Origin: Fidelibacterota bacterium
Lineage (GTDB): Bacteria; Fidelibacterota; Marinisomatia; Marinisomatales; UBA1611
Length of the DNA stretch: 33,135 bases
Direction of reading: 5' to 3'
Assembly (NCBI GenBank): GCA_029936885.1
Contig: JAPYRR010000013.1
Span: 1 to 33,135, forward strand
Shown: piece by piece, positions 6,615 to 15,408 of the stretch
How the letters are laid out: every line of letters starts with the position of its first letter
How positions within the stretch are numbered: position 1 is the first letter of the stretch
Made by a program: the position numbers and the translations under genes
Notes under the pieces: model-generated
The model's database searches: none
Told to the model about the DNA's origin: nothing
Seen by the model: only the letters and a program-made list of their open reading frames with translations

Positions 6615-8153
6615 ATGATAAATCAATCCCCCATCAAAATTAATCGCGCACTTATTTCTGTCTTTGACAAAAAAGGCGTGGTTGAATTGGCTCAATCTTT
6701 ATACAATCTCGGTGTTGAAATCCTTTCCACCGGCGGCACGGCCAAAGCTTTGCGAGATGCGGACATTCCCGTTACCGATGTGAGTGAGTATACAAAATTC
6801 CCAGAAATTATGGACGGCCGCATAAAGACCATTAACCCATTAATAGAGGGGGGTATTCTTGGTCTTCGAGATAAACATTCTTATGATGCCAAAGTGAATA
6901 ATATTAAATGGATTGATCTTGTGGTGTGCAATCTCTACCCTTTTTCAGAAACCATTTCCAGTGATGATTGTGATCTTGCGTTGGCTTTAGAGAACGTGGA
7001 TATTGGCGGACCAACCATGATTCGTTCCGCTGCAAAAAATGTAGGCTGGGTTTGTGTTGCGATAGATCCATCCGACTATTCCACAATTACCTATGAACTT
7101 GAATCAGGTCAAATTTCATTTGAGACACGGAAAAGATTATCAGCCAAAGCATTTGGCCATACTGCTCAATATGATACCATTATCCATAATTATTTCAAGA
7201 ATGAAATCCTGTCAAATAATCTTTCGCTCACCTTTGAAAAACATTCTGAAATGCGCTATGGAGAAAACCCCCACCAGACCGCTGCTTCCTATAAAATTCC
7301 CGGAAATAATGAGCCCAATATTCTGAACGCTACCATTCACCAAGGGAAAAAATTATCTTACAATAACATCATGGATGCCGATGGCGCATTGGCGTGTGTT
7401 CGAGAATTTGACGATACAGCTTGCGTGATTGTAAAACATTCAAATCCTTGTGGCGTTGCAATTGGAGATAATTTATTGGATGTTTATACCCGTGCTTTTA
7501 ATGCCGATTCACTTTCTGCTTTTGGCGGTATAATTGCATTCAATCGCAAATGCACAAAGGAAGTTGCCGAAGAAATTTGCAAAGTATTTGTAGAAATTGT
7601 ATTGGCACCAAGTTTTGAACCGGAAGCATTGGAACTATTTAAAAAGAAAAATAATCTACGTGTGTTGGAAATTGGCGAATTTGGTAAACGATTGCCAAAA
7701 CTTGAAGTCAGAAATATAGATGGTGGTCTTTTAGTTCAGGACACCGACATTAACACTTTAACACGAGAACACTTTAACACAGTAACGAAGGCACAACCTT
7801 CGGAACAAGACATTGAAACCGCTTTATTTACATGGAAAGTATTACGTCACGCAAAATCTAATGGAATTTTGATTGCAAAAAACAACACCACAATTGGACT
7901 GGGCGCAGGACAAGTAAGCCGTGTGGATGCAGTGCATATGGCATTACGAAAAGGTGGCGAGAATGTAAAAGGTGGTGTGTTGGCATCAGATGCATTCTTC
8001 CCTTTTCGGGACAGTATTGACGCCATCAAAAATTCAGGAATCAAAGTTGTTGTGCAACCCGGTGGATCTATCCGAGACCAAGAAGTAATTGATGCTTGTA
8101 ATGAATACGGCATTGCTATGATTTTTACCGGAACAAGGTGTTTTAAACATTAA
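6615..8153 (+). CDS. purH: Bifunctional AICAR transformylase / IMP cyclohydrolase
   Basis: PurH performs the last two steps to IMP. I chose the ATG at 6615 (512 residues) because RALISVFDKKG then falls at 11-21 as in relatives. The frame is open to an ATG at 6564, but those 17 codons are repeat-like spacer. The MGS-like cyclohydrolase domain (about 1-200) has STGGT (38-42), NLYPF (106-110, Tyr108) and ENVDIGGPTMIRSAAKN (Asp129, Lys141). The AICAR transformylase domain has RYGENPHQ (214-221), VKHSNPCG (273-280, Lys274-His275) and ASDAFFPF near the end. The segment usually read as KTLHPxVHGG is KTINPLIEGG here (71-80), an unusual change. Last gene of the purine cluster. Confidence 0.96.
   Translation: MINQSPIKINRALISVFDKKGVVELAQSLYNLGVEILSTGGTAKALRDADIPVTDVSEYTKFPEIMDGRIKTINPLIEGGILGLRDKHSYDAKVNNIKWIDLVVCNLYPFSETISSDDCDLALALENVDIGGPTMIRSAAKNVGWVCVAIDPSDYSTITYELESGQISFETRKRLSAKAFGHTAQYDTIIHNYFKNEILSNNLSLTFEKHSEMRYGENPHQTAASYKIPGNNEPNILNATIHQGKKLSYNNIMDADGALACVREFDDTACVIVKHSNPCGVAIGDNLLDVYTRAFNADSLSAFGGIIAFNRKCTKEVAEEICKVFVEIVLAPSFEPEALELFKKKNNLRVLEIGEFGKRLPKLEVRNIDGGLLVQDTDINTLTREHFNTVTKAQPSEQDIETALFTWKVLRHAKSNGILIAKNNTTIGLGAGQVSRVDAVHMALRKGGENVKGGVLASDAFFPFRDSIDAIKNSGIKVVVQPGGSIRDQEVIDACNEYGIAMIFTGTRCFKH
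7752..7780 (+). repeat. Family B-like 13-bp direct repeat inside purH
   Basis: AACACTTTAACAC occurs twice (7752-7764 and 7768-7780) with 3 bases between. It differs by one base from AACACTTGAACAC in the purD-purN spacer. It encodes part of the linker after GGLLVQD. The protein is the same length here as E. coli PurH, so it is not a simple insertion. Confidence 0.6.
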
Positions 8154-8356
8154 AATATCCGTAGTTGGGTTTCGAACCATAAAGTCAACATCCCATTAAA
8201 ACATTTTCAAATATTACGATATTATTTTTCCACGATTTAATATTTCTATAATCTATACGTCGTGCTTTAGGCGTAAATATTTTAAAATTTGGCCTTAATT
8301 TTCTCACTTATATTTAGAGAAATGAATCCGAATTCATTTTTCCCCAAAATATATAA
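8154..8356 (+). other. Spacer between the purine cluster and the phosphate genes, with an 8-bp inverted repeat
   Basis: This 203-base AT-rich spacer contains no plausible gene. AAATGAAT (8320-8327) and ATTCATTT (8332-8339) form a perfect inverted repeat with a 4-base spacer, ending 17 bases before the next start codon. That placement suits an operator or a leader hairpin. A weak AT-only hairpin followed by TTTTT near 8213-8230 might end purH transcription. Neither site matches a regulator that I can name. Confidence 0.45.
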
Positions 8357-9460
8357 ATGAAAAAAGACACAACATTTATCCTATTAAAAACAGCGGGCGT
8401 CATTGGCGCCCTTTATATGTTCCTCGTGGGTATAAAAGGCATGTCATCCGCTATAAAACATATGGGTGCGGATGTCGCTGACAATATTTTTACAGCAACG
8501 AGTGATCCGTTTGTTGCCCTCTTTATCGGTGTTTTCGCTACGGTCCTTTTCCAAAGTTCATCCACCACAACTTCCTTAATTGTTGGAATGGTCAGCAGTG
8601 GGTCTCTTGGAATTGCAGGCGCAGTTCCCATGATTATGGGTGCAAATATTGGTACCACAGTCACCAATACTATCGTGTCCATGGGACATATTAATCGTGG
8701 AAACGAATTCAAACGAGCATTCGCAGCATCTACGGTTCACGATTTTTTCAACATTCTTGCTGTCATAATATTATTCCCATTGGAAATGATGTTCCATGGA
8801 ATTCAAAGATCATCGGAGTGGATAGCCAGCCTTATTTTCGGGAAAATTCACAATGTGGATGTTTTACAAGCCCAAAGCCCTATCAAAGCAGCGGTCAAAA
8901 CCGGGGCAAAATTTATTGAGCAATTTTCTTTTGATAATGATATTTTTTATTTGGTCTTAAGTGTCCTGGTCACATTTCTTATGCTTTATTCCTTGGTGAA
9001 ATTACTTCGTAGTTTAGTGCTGGAAAAAATTGAAGTCTTTTTTGATCAGTACATTTTTAAAACAGTTTTACGAGCTATTGCATTCGGGATTGTACTTACC
9101 ATAATGGTCCAGAGTTCTTCCATTACAACATCTTTAGTTGTGCCTCTAGCAGGAGCGGGTGTACTTACGTTGCGACAAATATTTCCATTCACTTTGGGGG
9201 CCAATATCGGCACAACAGTTACAGCATTATTGGCGGCTCTCACCGGAACCGTTTCCGCACTCATCGCTGCCATTAGCCATTTGCTGTTCAATATTTTCGG
9301 GATTCTGGTCATTTACGGATTACCGCCATTGAGGGCTATCCCACTCAAACTAGCCGAAATGATTGCTGAATATTCCGTGAAAAATAAATTTATTCCCATT
9401 GGATATTTATTGATTGTGTTTGTTGCCATTCCATTAACCATAATTTTATTAGGCGGATAA
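8357..9460 (+). CDS. Na+/phosphate cotransporter family protein (PNaS/NptA type)
   Basis: This inner-membrane symporter probably moves inorganic phosphate with sodium. The 367-residue protein is mostly hydrophobic with about 8-9 helices. It shows the family's two inverted-repeat halves: QSSSTTTSL (66-74) and GANIGTTVT (95-103) in the first, QSSSITTSL (252-260) and GANIGTTVTA (281-290) in the second. The QSSS motifs are the defining Na_Pi_cotrans feature. Many relatives carry a C-terminal PhoU domain; here PhoU is a separate gene 32 bases downstream. Phosphate is the likely substrate, by family. Confidence 0.9.
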   Translation: MKKDTTFILLKTAGVIGALYMFLVGIKGMSSAIKHMGADVADNIFTATSDPFVALFIGVFATVLFQSSSTTTSLIVGMVSSGSLGIAGAVPMIMGANIGTTVTNTIVSMGHINRGNEFKRAFAASTVHDFFNILAVIILFPLEMMFHGIQRSSEWIASLIFGKIHNVDVLQAQSPIKAAVKTGAKFIEQFSFDNDIFYLVLSVLVTFLMLYSLVKLLRSLVLEKIEVFFDQYIFKTVLRAIAFGIVLTIMVQSSSITTSLVVPLAGAGVLTLRQIFPFTLGANIGTTVTALLAALTGTVSALIAAISHLLFNIFGILVIYGLPPLRAIPLKLAEMIAEYSVKNKFIPIGYLLIVFVAIPLTIILLGG

Positions 9461-9492
9461 ACCGCTCACATACAAAAAAAGAGAGATACATT

Positions 9493-10167
9493 ATGTCAGT
9501 CTTTAAAGATATTGTCACACTTTGGAATTCAGATGACCTCCTATCCCAAGCTTGGGATGAGTCATATAAAATGATGGTATTATCAAATGAAATATTTACT
9601 CAGGCGATTAAATATTTGCGAGAGGGTGAGAATAAGGACACCATAAAAGCCCTGAAAAAACGAGATGTTGAGATAAATACTTTCCAAAAAGATGTGAGAC
9701 GAAAGGTTGTCACCCATTATGCAATCAGTCAGGACATCGATGATCTCCCAAACGGCCTTGTTCTTCTGAATATGGTTGTTGATATTGAACGAGTTGGGGA
9801 CTATACAAAGAATATTCTAGATCTGGCATTAAACCACCCCAACACGATAAGGTCGGAAGATTATTCTGAAGCTCTCCATCATGTGGAACAAGAGGTTATA
9901 TCTCGATTCAGTAAAACACTAGAAGCTATTCACACTCAAGATGTGGAAGTAGCGCGATCTATGATGGATTCTTACAAAGAGACGCTTACGGGAGTTTCTG
10001 ATGATATTGTCAATGGATGTATATCTGGAAAAATTACCTTGGGCAATGAATCAAAGACTGTAGCATTGGCCCTATATGCTCGGTATTTAAAACGGATTGG
10101 TGCTCACCTAAAAAACATAACAACCGTTCTTGTTAATCCCTTCGAAGCTGTAGGATATAAACAGTAA
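9493..10167 (+). CDS. PhoU-domain protein
   Basis: This 224-residue, helix-rich cytosolic protein has the two repeats of a PhoU fold. The metal-binding type motifs appear as DIERVGDYTKNI (about 112-123) and LYARYLKRIGAHLKNI (about 193-208). PhoU proteins restrain phosphate uptake or signalling. As a direct neighbour of a Na+/phosphate symporter it probably adjusts that transporter rather than a Pst system, of which there is no sign. AGAGAG precedes the ATG. The stop overlaps the next start (TAATG). Confidence 0.88.
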   Translation: MSVFKDIVTLWNSDDLLSQAWDESYKMMVLSNEIFTQAIKYLREGENKDTIKALKKRDVEINTFQKDVRRKVVTHYAISQDIDDLPNGLVLLNMVVDIERVGDYTKNILDLALNHPNTIRSEDYSEALHHVEQEVISRFSKTLEAIHTQDVEVARSMMDSYKETLTGVSDDIVNGCISGKITLGNESKTVALALYARYLKRIGAHLKNITTVLVNPFEAVGYKQ

Positions 10168-10337
10168 TGAAAAAAATTATTTGGTTATATTTATCATCCT
10201 TTGGGATTATGTTTGCCGTGTTATCCTGGCTTCAAGAAGGCGGACTGCTCCCCACTCAAATGGGATGGAATAAAGGATTGTTGGCTTGCGTTTGTGGAAC
10301 AATTCTTTTTGGGACTCTCCCAAGAAATATGGAATAA
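10167..10337 (+). CDS. Small two-helix membrane protein of unknown function
   Basis: This 56-residue protein starts MKKIIWLYLSSFGIMFAVLSWL and ends with a second hydrophobic segment (GLLACVCGTILFGTL) before LPRNME. The ATG shares a base with the PhoU stop (TAATG), which suggests translational coupling. The overlap, coherent two-helix topology and co-directional context support a real gene. No family is recognised. A role with the phosphate symporter/PhoU pair is inferred from position only. Confidence 0.65.
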   Translation: MKKIIWLYLSSFGIMFAVLSWLQEGGLLPTQMGWNKGLLACVCGTILFGTLPRNME

Positions 10338-10368
10338 CCAACTAACATAATTATTTAACTTTTTCAAT

Positions 10369-10384
10369 ACGCGAAATTTCGCGT
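10369..10384. terminator. Perfect palindrome between convergent genes, possible bidirectional terminator
   Basis: ACGCGAAATTTCGCGT is a perfect 16-bp palindrome in the 69-base gap between the convergent 56-aa gene and the porin gene. It could fold as a 5-bp GC-rich stem with an AAATTT loop. It lacks a strong T-tract on either side, so termination is a guess from position. Confidence 0.4.
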
Positions 10385-10406
10385 TCTTAAATTCAACTAA
10401 ATTAAG

Positions 10407-11393
10407 TTAGAATTTGAATTGAAAATTCACTACGATTGAATTTTCAGTATCCCCTTCTTCTGGTCTTGTAATTCTTAAAGTGGGTGCGATGGTTAAGCCA
10501 TTTTCAGCATTATAGTGGACACCTGCAATAATAGACTGTTCTAATCCACCATCAAAATCTGTATTCGCATCAAATTGATCAAATCGCCCTAATATCGATA
10601 TTTTATCTAAAACTTTAACCGTCGCATAGGCGGAAATAATTTGTGAATTTTGACCTTTGATCCCTTTCTTGTCATATTCTAATCCGGCACGAATTCCATT
10701 ACCAGAATAGCCACCAAATAGACCCAAAACCCCTGAGCTTTCTAAGGAAATCATGGTGGAATCTTCTGGCATTATAGTGTTGGGATCGTAATCAAAATCT
10801 CCAATTATTTCTTGATCATAAGATTCATAAGAAAAACTAGCTCCCACATTAAATCCGGCATTATTATTTAATTTGGTTTCACCATATACAGCGTGGAATG
10901 ACAATTTTTTATGTGAATCTGTTTCTGTCATTTTGTAACCACCGCCATTGGTAATTAGGGCACTTGTGGACACGGCACCGAAAGACCGTGATAAGCCCAC
11001 ACCTAAATCTGCTGAAGATGAAAATCCGTAGGTGTCCATGGGCATTTTAGCAATAAACCGATGTCCCCAAGTATTTTCCATGGTTTTGAACATATTCATG
11101 CCCTGCATTCCTAAAGTAACATCCCCAAGATTGGTTTTCCATCTGAGCATGGCTACTTTTAAAAAAGCTGTATAGGCACTGCCTCCATCGTTATTGCCCA
11201 TATCATAAGTCACATTATAAAACAGGTCATCACTAACACTATTGGCGTAGGATAAATATGCCCGTTTCATCTTGAACGCATTCATCCCATTTTCGTCTAA
11301 ATCTGTTGTATGATTAAAAAACACTTTTCCGCTCAAGTTGCTATCCGCTAAAAGAAACGTGCTAAAAAAAAGGAGTATTACTACTTTTTTCAT
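10407..11393 (-). CDS. Outer-membrane beta-barrel protein, phosphate-selective porin-like
   Basis: I place the start at 11393, giving MKKVVILLFFSTFLLADS, a clear signal peptide, with AAAGG 8 nt upstream. An open frame extends to 11468 but adds only a Lys/Phe-rich non-signal stretch. The mature protein (about 310 residues) has alternating amphipathic strands, Gly- and aromatic-rich turns, and ends VVNFQFKF, a C-terminal Phe typical of barrels recognised by the BAM complex. MKRAYLSYANSVSDDLFYNVTYDMG resembles the N-terminal repeat of OprO/OprP-type porins (RRARLxxxGxLxDxxxYKxxYDF). It converges with the Na+/phosphate symporter and PhoU genes, which fits phosphate uptake. Substrate is inferred. 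Confidence 0.72.
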   Translation of the reverse strand: MKKVVILLFFSTFLLADSNLSGKVFFNHTTDLDENGMNAFKMKRAYLSYANSVSDDLFYNVTYDMGNNDGGSAYTAFLKVAMLRWKTNLGDVTLGMQGMNMFKTMENTWGHRFIAKMPMDTYGFSSSADLGVGLSRSFGAVSTSALITNGGGYKMTETDSHKKLSFHAVYGETKLNNNAGFNVGASFSYESYDQEIIGDFDYDPNTIMPEDSTMISLESSGVLGLFGGYSGNGIRAGLEYDKKGIKGQNSQIISAYATVKVLDKISILGRFDQFDANTDFDGGLEQSIIAGVHYNAENGLTIAPTLRITRPEEGDTENSIVVNFQFKF

Positions 11394-11424
11394 GATAATA
11401 CCTTTGAATTGATTTTTCCCAAAA

Positions 11425-11430
11425 ATTATA
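11425..11430 (-). promoter_or_regulatory. Candidate -10 box for the porin gene
   Basis: TATAAT on the minus strand, followed by TTTTTGGG, lies about 32 bases before the porin start in the 75-base gap after the rhodanese gene. The gap is larger than any other downstream of aceE, so the porin may have its own promoter. No good -35 box is seen. Confidence 0.35.
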
Positions 11431-11468
11431 GAACGGAACTTAAAAAATATTTTTATTTTGAAATCCAA

Positions 11469-11783
11469 TTAATATATGGGCACTGATGGATCAATCTCAG
11501 TTGACCAAGCGTGAATGCCACCCCTTATATTTACCGCATCAAATCCTTTTTGCTCTAAATAAAGACAGGCTTGTGCAGACCGAACGCCCGAATGACATAA
11601 AATATAAACCGGCTCATCTTTATTAATTTTGTCTAATTCATAGGGAATCGCCATCATGGGGATATGGATGGCACCATCGATAGATGCCGTAATAAGTTCA
11701 CGATCTTCCCGTACATCTAATAAGGTGTACTTTTCAGAATCCTCCATAGATTTTTTTAATTCTTGTACAGTGATTGATTTCAT
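11469..11783 (-). CDS. Rhodanese-like domain protein
   Basis: This is a single 104-residue rhodanese domain with no signal peptide. LLDVRED (21-27) is the conserved substrate-side motif, and CHSGVRS (63-69) is the active-site loop with Cys63 as the predicted persulfide carrier. GGIHAW (88-93) is the usual C-terminal motif. Such stand-alone domains resemble GlpE and PspE sulfurtransferases; the acceptor is unknown. The start overlaps the stop of the upstream GNAT gene by ATGA, suggesting coupling. Confidence 0.9.
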   Translation of the reverse strand: MKSITVQELKKSMEDSEKYTLLDVREDRELITASIDGAIHIPMMAIPYELDKINKDEPVYILCHSGVRSAQACLYLEQKGFDAVNIRGGIHAWSTEIDPSVPIY

Positions 11784-12220
11784 AATTTAAAATATCCAGT
11801 TTTGTGGGGTCCCAAATTTGGGATAGCAAATTCTTTCCCAACGATAGTGAAACCCATTTTTTCATAAAAGCCAAAAGCCGTCACCCGCGCATTACACCAT
11901 AATATTTCTGTATCTGTTTCCATTTTTAAATACTGAATTACGCCATTTAAAACCATGGTGCCATAGCCTTTTCCTATTTCAGCCGCCTCCGTTGCCATGC
12001 CCCGAAGTCGCATGGCCCTTTTTACTGGCATTGCTTCAAAAGATTCATAATATATGGATGCAACGCATAAAATATTTCCACTTTTTTTTACCATAAAATG
12101 GGCAGAATCATGCTGGTCGTCTGTGGGCATTATGGATGCTTCTAATGGTAAATTTGGGCGAAGCACTTTATGCCTTAGTGGACGAACCACATGGGAAGAA
12201 ACTTTTTCTACTTTAAGCAT
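11780..12220 (-). CDS. GNAT family N-acetyltransferase
   Basis: The protein has 146 residues. The acetyl-CoA binding motif RGMATEAAEIGKGYGTMVL lies at 73-91, and the C-terminal ARVTAFGFYEKMGFTIVGKEF matches the GNAT motif with a conserved FYEKxGF. The acceptor cannot be told from sequence; it resembles the compact ElaA-like branch. Its start overlaps the GDPD gene by 8 bases and its stop overlaps the rhodanese start by 4, so it belongs to the long minus-strand run. Confidence 0.9.
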   Translation of the reverse strand: MLKVEKVSSHVVRPLRHKVLRPNLPLEASIMPTDDQHDSAHFMVKKSGNILCVASIYYESFEAMPVKRAMRLRGMATEAAEIGKGYGTMVLNGVIQYLKMETDTEILWCNARVTAFGFYEKMGFTIVGKEFAIPNLGPHKTGYFKL

Positions 12221-12995
12221 GAACTACTTTTGGGTTATCCGTTATCATACTGGCAATCTTGTTGCGATTACACCAAGCCATCGCCGGGACCGTATTAATA
12301 GTCCATAAATTTAACGGTAATTGATGGCGTTTGCTCATTTCAATCATTTTACCATCCACCAGATCTCCTCTTGGATGAAAATAATCCGGATGAACCCAAT
12401 GGGTTACCCAAGACCATTCCGTGTCTTGTAAAATAAATCCAATTGAAACATTGGGATGAAATAGTCTGTAGTATGCTACCACAAACGGATTAAAAGAAGA
12501 CACCATAAATGGATGTTTTATTCCATTTTCTCGGATGGATTTTCCCAATGTAAATGCAGCGGAAAGATCAAAAAGCCTATGCGTTTTAATTTCAATATTT
12601 AAAAAGATATCTTCGGGAACCGTTGCCAAAACATCAAAAAATGTTGGGATGGATTGTGGATTAGCTTTATGAGAATATATACCGGTTTGGATCTCTTTTA
12701 CTTTGGCGATATTTTGATGATGAATACAGCCATGACCATTGGTTTCCCGTTCTAAATCAAAATTATGAGAACAAACAAGGGTGCCGTCTTGAGTTTGTAA
12801 AATATCCAATTCAATCGCTTTAAACCCAACGCTAATCGCTTCCTTATACGAAGAAAGTGTATTTTCCGGCGATTTGATTTTCATTCCACGGTGGGCCATA
12901 ACTTTTGGCGGCTTGGGTCGTTTCCGTGCTGTCCAAAAATATCGATGTCTTACCAAAAGCAAGGTGATGGTAATGAAGAAAAGTAATTCAAGCAT
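12213..12995 (-). CDS. Glycerophosphodiester phosphodiesterase family protein
   Basis: GDPD enzymes hydrolyse glycerophosphodiesters to glycerol-3-phosphate and an alcohol. The 260-residue protein has one N-terminal membrane helix (LELLFFITITLLLV), so it is probably membrane-anchored. The catalytic signature is AHRG (34-37) with PENT (43-46), then ELD (62-64) and SHNFDLERETNG with His77, the usual HR-x(n)-ExD-x(n)-H arrangement. NIEIKTH and TINTVPAM match the later barrel strands. It lies 3 bases after the penicillin acylase gene. A link to phosphate scavenging fits the nearby phosphate genes but is inference. Confidence 0.92.
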   Translation of the reverse strand: MLELLFFITITLLLVRHRYFWTARKRPKPPKVMAHRGMKIKSPENTLSSYKEAISVGFKAIELDILQTQDGTLVCSHNFDLERETNGHGCIHHQNIAKVKEIQTGIYSHKANPQSIPTFFDVLATVPEDIFLNIEIKTHRLFDLSAAFTLGKSIRENGIKHPFMVSSFNPFVVAYYRLFHPNVSIGFILQDTEWSWVTHWVHPDYFHPRGDLVDGKMIEMSKRHQLPLNLWTINTVPAMAWCNRNKIASMITDNPKVVHA

Positions 12996-12998
12996 GTA

Positions 12999-15407
12999 TT
13001 ATGGATTAAAAATAAGGTGCCGAAATAAATGGTCGTTTTCAGGGGAACGGATAAAATCTTCATTAAACCACGTTGTGCGATATTTCCCGCTGTGATACAT
13101 CTCCGCTTGATCCCGATAATGGGAACTACTTGGCATGCCCGATTGTCCGGTTGGTAAAATAAACTGTGTTTCATTCATATTGTTGAAATCAACAATTCGA
13201 CGCATGGAAGCACCGGCGGTTTGATGATAGGGTTTATTGAATGAATATCCACCTGCATTTGGAGTCTTGTCAGATCCACCAGAACGGAACGGCCCAACAT
13301 TTAAATTAAATAAATTATCAAGAATTTTTACTTTTGATAACATATGAGGGTGCGTCAGCGTATGTGCATCTCCCCATTTCCAGTTGGACACATTCACGCC
13401 ATAACTCGATTCCAATTCACTCACTGCATCCGTTACGGATTGTACAATAAGTTCAGTTAAAGTTTCAACATGATCTGGCGTGGTAATATTGTCAATCCAA
13501 GAGGACTCTCCTGTTTTAAAAACTTCACGAATTTTGCGATGAACCAAATATTTTAAGCCGGTATAGGCTTCTAAATAATTTTCGCCCAGCAAGGCGAGCT
13601 CATCGCCATACATATTTAAAACGAGATGACGAAGCGTTGCGTGAAACACCAACGTCGCTTCAGAATCCACACCTTCAACGCCATCCCACTCTTTCAAAAA
13701 TTCATAAGCTCGTTTTACATTACCCGTTTCTTCCCCTGTTTCTGTCAACCAGATATGGGGTAATATTTCCTGTGAGAACGGAGATGTTTGATCCAGTTGA
13801 ATAGATTTCATGTCTTCAACTGTCATGTCCTTCATATCATCCAAGCGGCGTTCAATTTGTTCAATTCGGCTAGGATCTGCCCAGAGTCCACTAATATAAT
13901 AAGGGAATTCATTCCCAATGGTTTGGTTATTGGCCGTGGCAATGTATCCTTTTTTTGGATTATATAAAAAAGGCATTTCTTCGAAAGGCACTTTTCCCTT
14001 CCAATCATAATCAGGGTCATGGCCGGGTCGCGGGACCATACTAAAACCTTCTTTTCTGATGGGAATATAAACCGCGGGACGCCAACCAATATTTCCGTCA
14101 ACATCCGCATAAACTATATTTTGTCCTGGAACCCCAAATTTTTTGATTCCCTTACTGAAATCATTCCAATTTCTCATATTGTTAATCATCACCCACGCAT
14201 CCATTTCCGTGGTATTCCAGTGTCCGGTCCAAGCCATAGACATGGCAACATCTTCACCTTTCAAGAGTCCATGGATGTCGCTAATAATGGGACCGTGGTG
14301 AGTCATTCGAATGGTAATGCTTGTATCTTTTCCATCCTTAAGTGGAATAGTTTCTTCAAACAAATCCATGGACAACCATCGGTTTCCGGATCGATATTGA
14401 TTTGGATTATCCGGATGAATTGTTTCTACAAAAAAATCAACATCATCCACCATGCTGTTGGTAAATCCCCAAGCGACCCGTTCATTTTGCCCAATAACGG
14501 GCATGGGAATTCCGGCAATACATACACCCGATATATTGAATCGACCCCCTTTTAAATGAATTTCAAACCAACGAGGTGGTTGCGTATAGGCTAGGTGAGG
14601 ATCATTGGCTAACAGTGGCTTCCCGGTAGCTGTCAATTTTCCAGACACCACCCAATTATTAGATCCAATATCTGCATTGTGTTCACCAAACATATCACGG
14701 AGAGCAAACTCCTGTTCCATAATTTTATCAAAAACAGGTTTTAAATATTTAAAGGAATTTTCCGAAATGCTTGGTTTATCTTTTGGATAACCCGGAATAA
14801 GATCCGCTAGTTTTTCTTCACCAAAATAAGAAGCAACTGCGCCATAAACAATTTCAGGTTTCCATGAACCCTGCATTTCGTGGGCCATCATTCTGGCATA
14901 ACCAGCGACAATGCTGGGGTCCCAGTACGGTGGGTCAATTCCCAATATTTTGAATTCAATGGGTGGATCATTTTTCACTTCATCAATGCGTAAATTGATT
15001 CCTTTACAAAAAGTGTCAAAGATTTTTTTATTCCTTGGCTCCATGGAAGAGACCATTTGTTTTGCAACATGATGAATTCTCCATGTCCGCAAATAAATAT
15101 CGCTATCAATATAATCATCTCCCAAAGCGGACGCTAATTCACCCCGAACCGCTAGAGCTACGATAGACAGTTGAAAAAGCCGTTCCCGTGCTGCAAGATA
15201 CCCAGCCGTAAAAAATAAGTCTTCTTCATTATCAGCAAATACATGGGGCACACCAAAATCATCTGTAAATACATCTACGGATTTATTTAATCCAGGTAAT
15301 GAATAGTCTCCCTCATAAGGTGGAAGCGGATGGTGAAGCCAATTCCAAATTAGAATAAGACTCAATAAGACGGCGCCCAATGAATAAGATAAAATTCGAT
15401 TTTTCAT
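12999..15407 (-). CDS. Penicillin acylase family Ntn-hydrolase, exported
   Basis: At 802 residues it has the full family length. An N-terminal hydrophobic segment (about 8-21) serves as signal or anchor. Self-processing should occur at Gly248-Ser249 in DIGSNNWVVSG, freeing Ser249 as the catalytic nucleophile of the beta subunit. NDPHLAYTQPPRWFEIHLKGG after it is the conserved substrate-pocket region, and FGVPHVFADNEEDLFFTAGYLAARERL (split here by FA and GY) at the start of the alpha subunit is typical. The family hydrolyses amide bonds in penicillins, acyl-homoserine lactones or peptides; the substrate here is unknown. It lies 1 base after the M1 peptidase gene. Confidence 0.93.
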   Translation of the reverse strand: MKNRILSYSLGAVLLSLILIWNWLHHPLPPYEGDYSLPGLNKSVDVFTDDFGVPHVFADNEEDLFFTAGYLAARERLFQLSIVALAVRGELASALGDDYIDSDIYLRTWRIHHVAKQMVSSMEPRNKKIFDTFCKGINLRIDEVKNDPPIEFKILGIDPPYWDPSIVAGYARMMAHEMQGSWKPEIVYGAVASYFGEEKLADLIPGYPKDKPSISENSFKYLKPVFDKIMEQEFALRDMFGEHNADIGSNNWVVSGKLTATGKPLLANDPHLAYTQPPRWFEIHLKGGRFNISGVCIAGIPMPVIGQNERVAWGFTNSMVDDVDFFVETIHPDNPNQYRSGNRWLSMDLFEETIPLKDGKDTSITIRMTHHGPIISDIHGLLKGEDVAMSMAWTGHWNTTEMDAWVMINNMRNWNDFSKGIKKFGVPGQNIVYADVDGNIGWRPAVYIPIRKEGFSMVPRPGHDPDYDWKGKVPFEEMPFLYNPKKGYIATANNQTIGNEFPYYISGLWADPSRIEQIERRLDDMKDMTVEDMKSIQLDQTSPFSQEILPHIWLTETGEETGNVKRAYEFLKEWDGVEGVDSEATLVFHATLRHLVLNMYGDELALLGENYLEAYTGLKYLVHRKIREVFKTGESSWIDNITTPDHVETLTELIVQSVTDAVSELESSYGVNVSNWKWGDAHTLTHPHMLSKVKILDNLFNLNVGPFRSGGSDKTPNAGGYSFNKPYHQTAGASMRRIVDFNNMNETQFILPTGQSGMPSSSHYRDQAEMYHSGKYRTTWFNEDFIRSPENDHLFRHLIFNP

Positions 15408-15408
15408 T

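Noticed and set aside
11394-11468. Upstream extension of the porin-like gene to 11468
   Set aside because: It would bury the signal peptide after 25 Lys/Phe-rich residues; the ATG at 11393 has AAAGG upstream.
14019-14555. Plus-strand 178-codon frame opposite the penicillin acylase gene
   Set aside because: The minus-strand protein has clear family motifs throughout; the plus-strand product is an antisense shadow.
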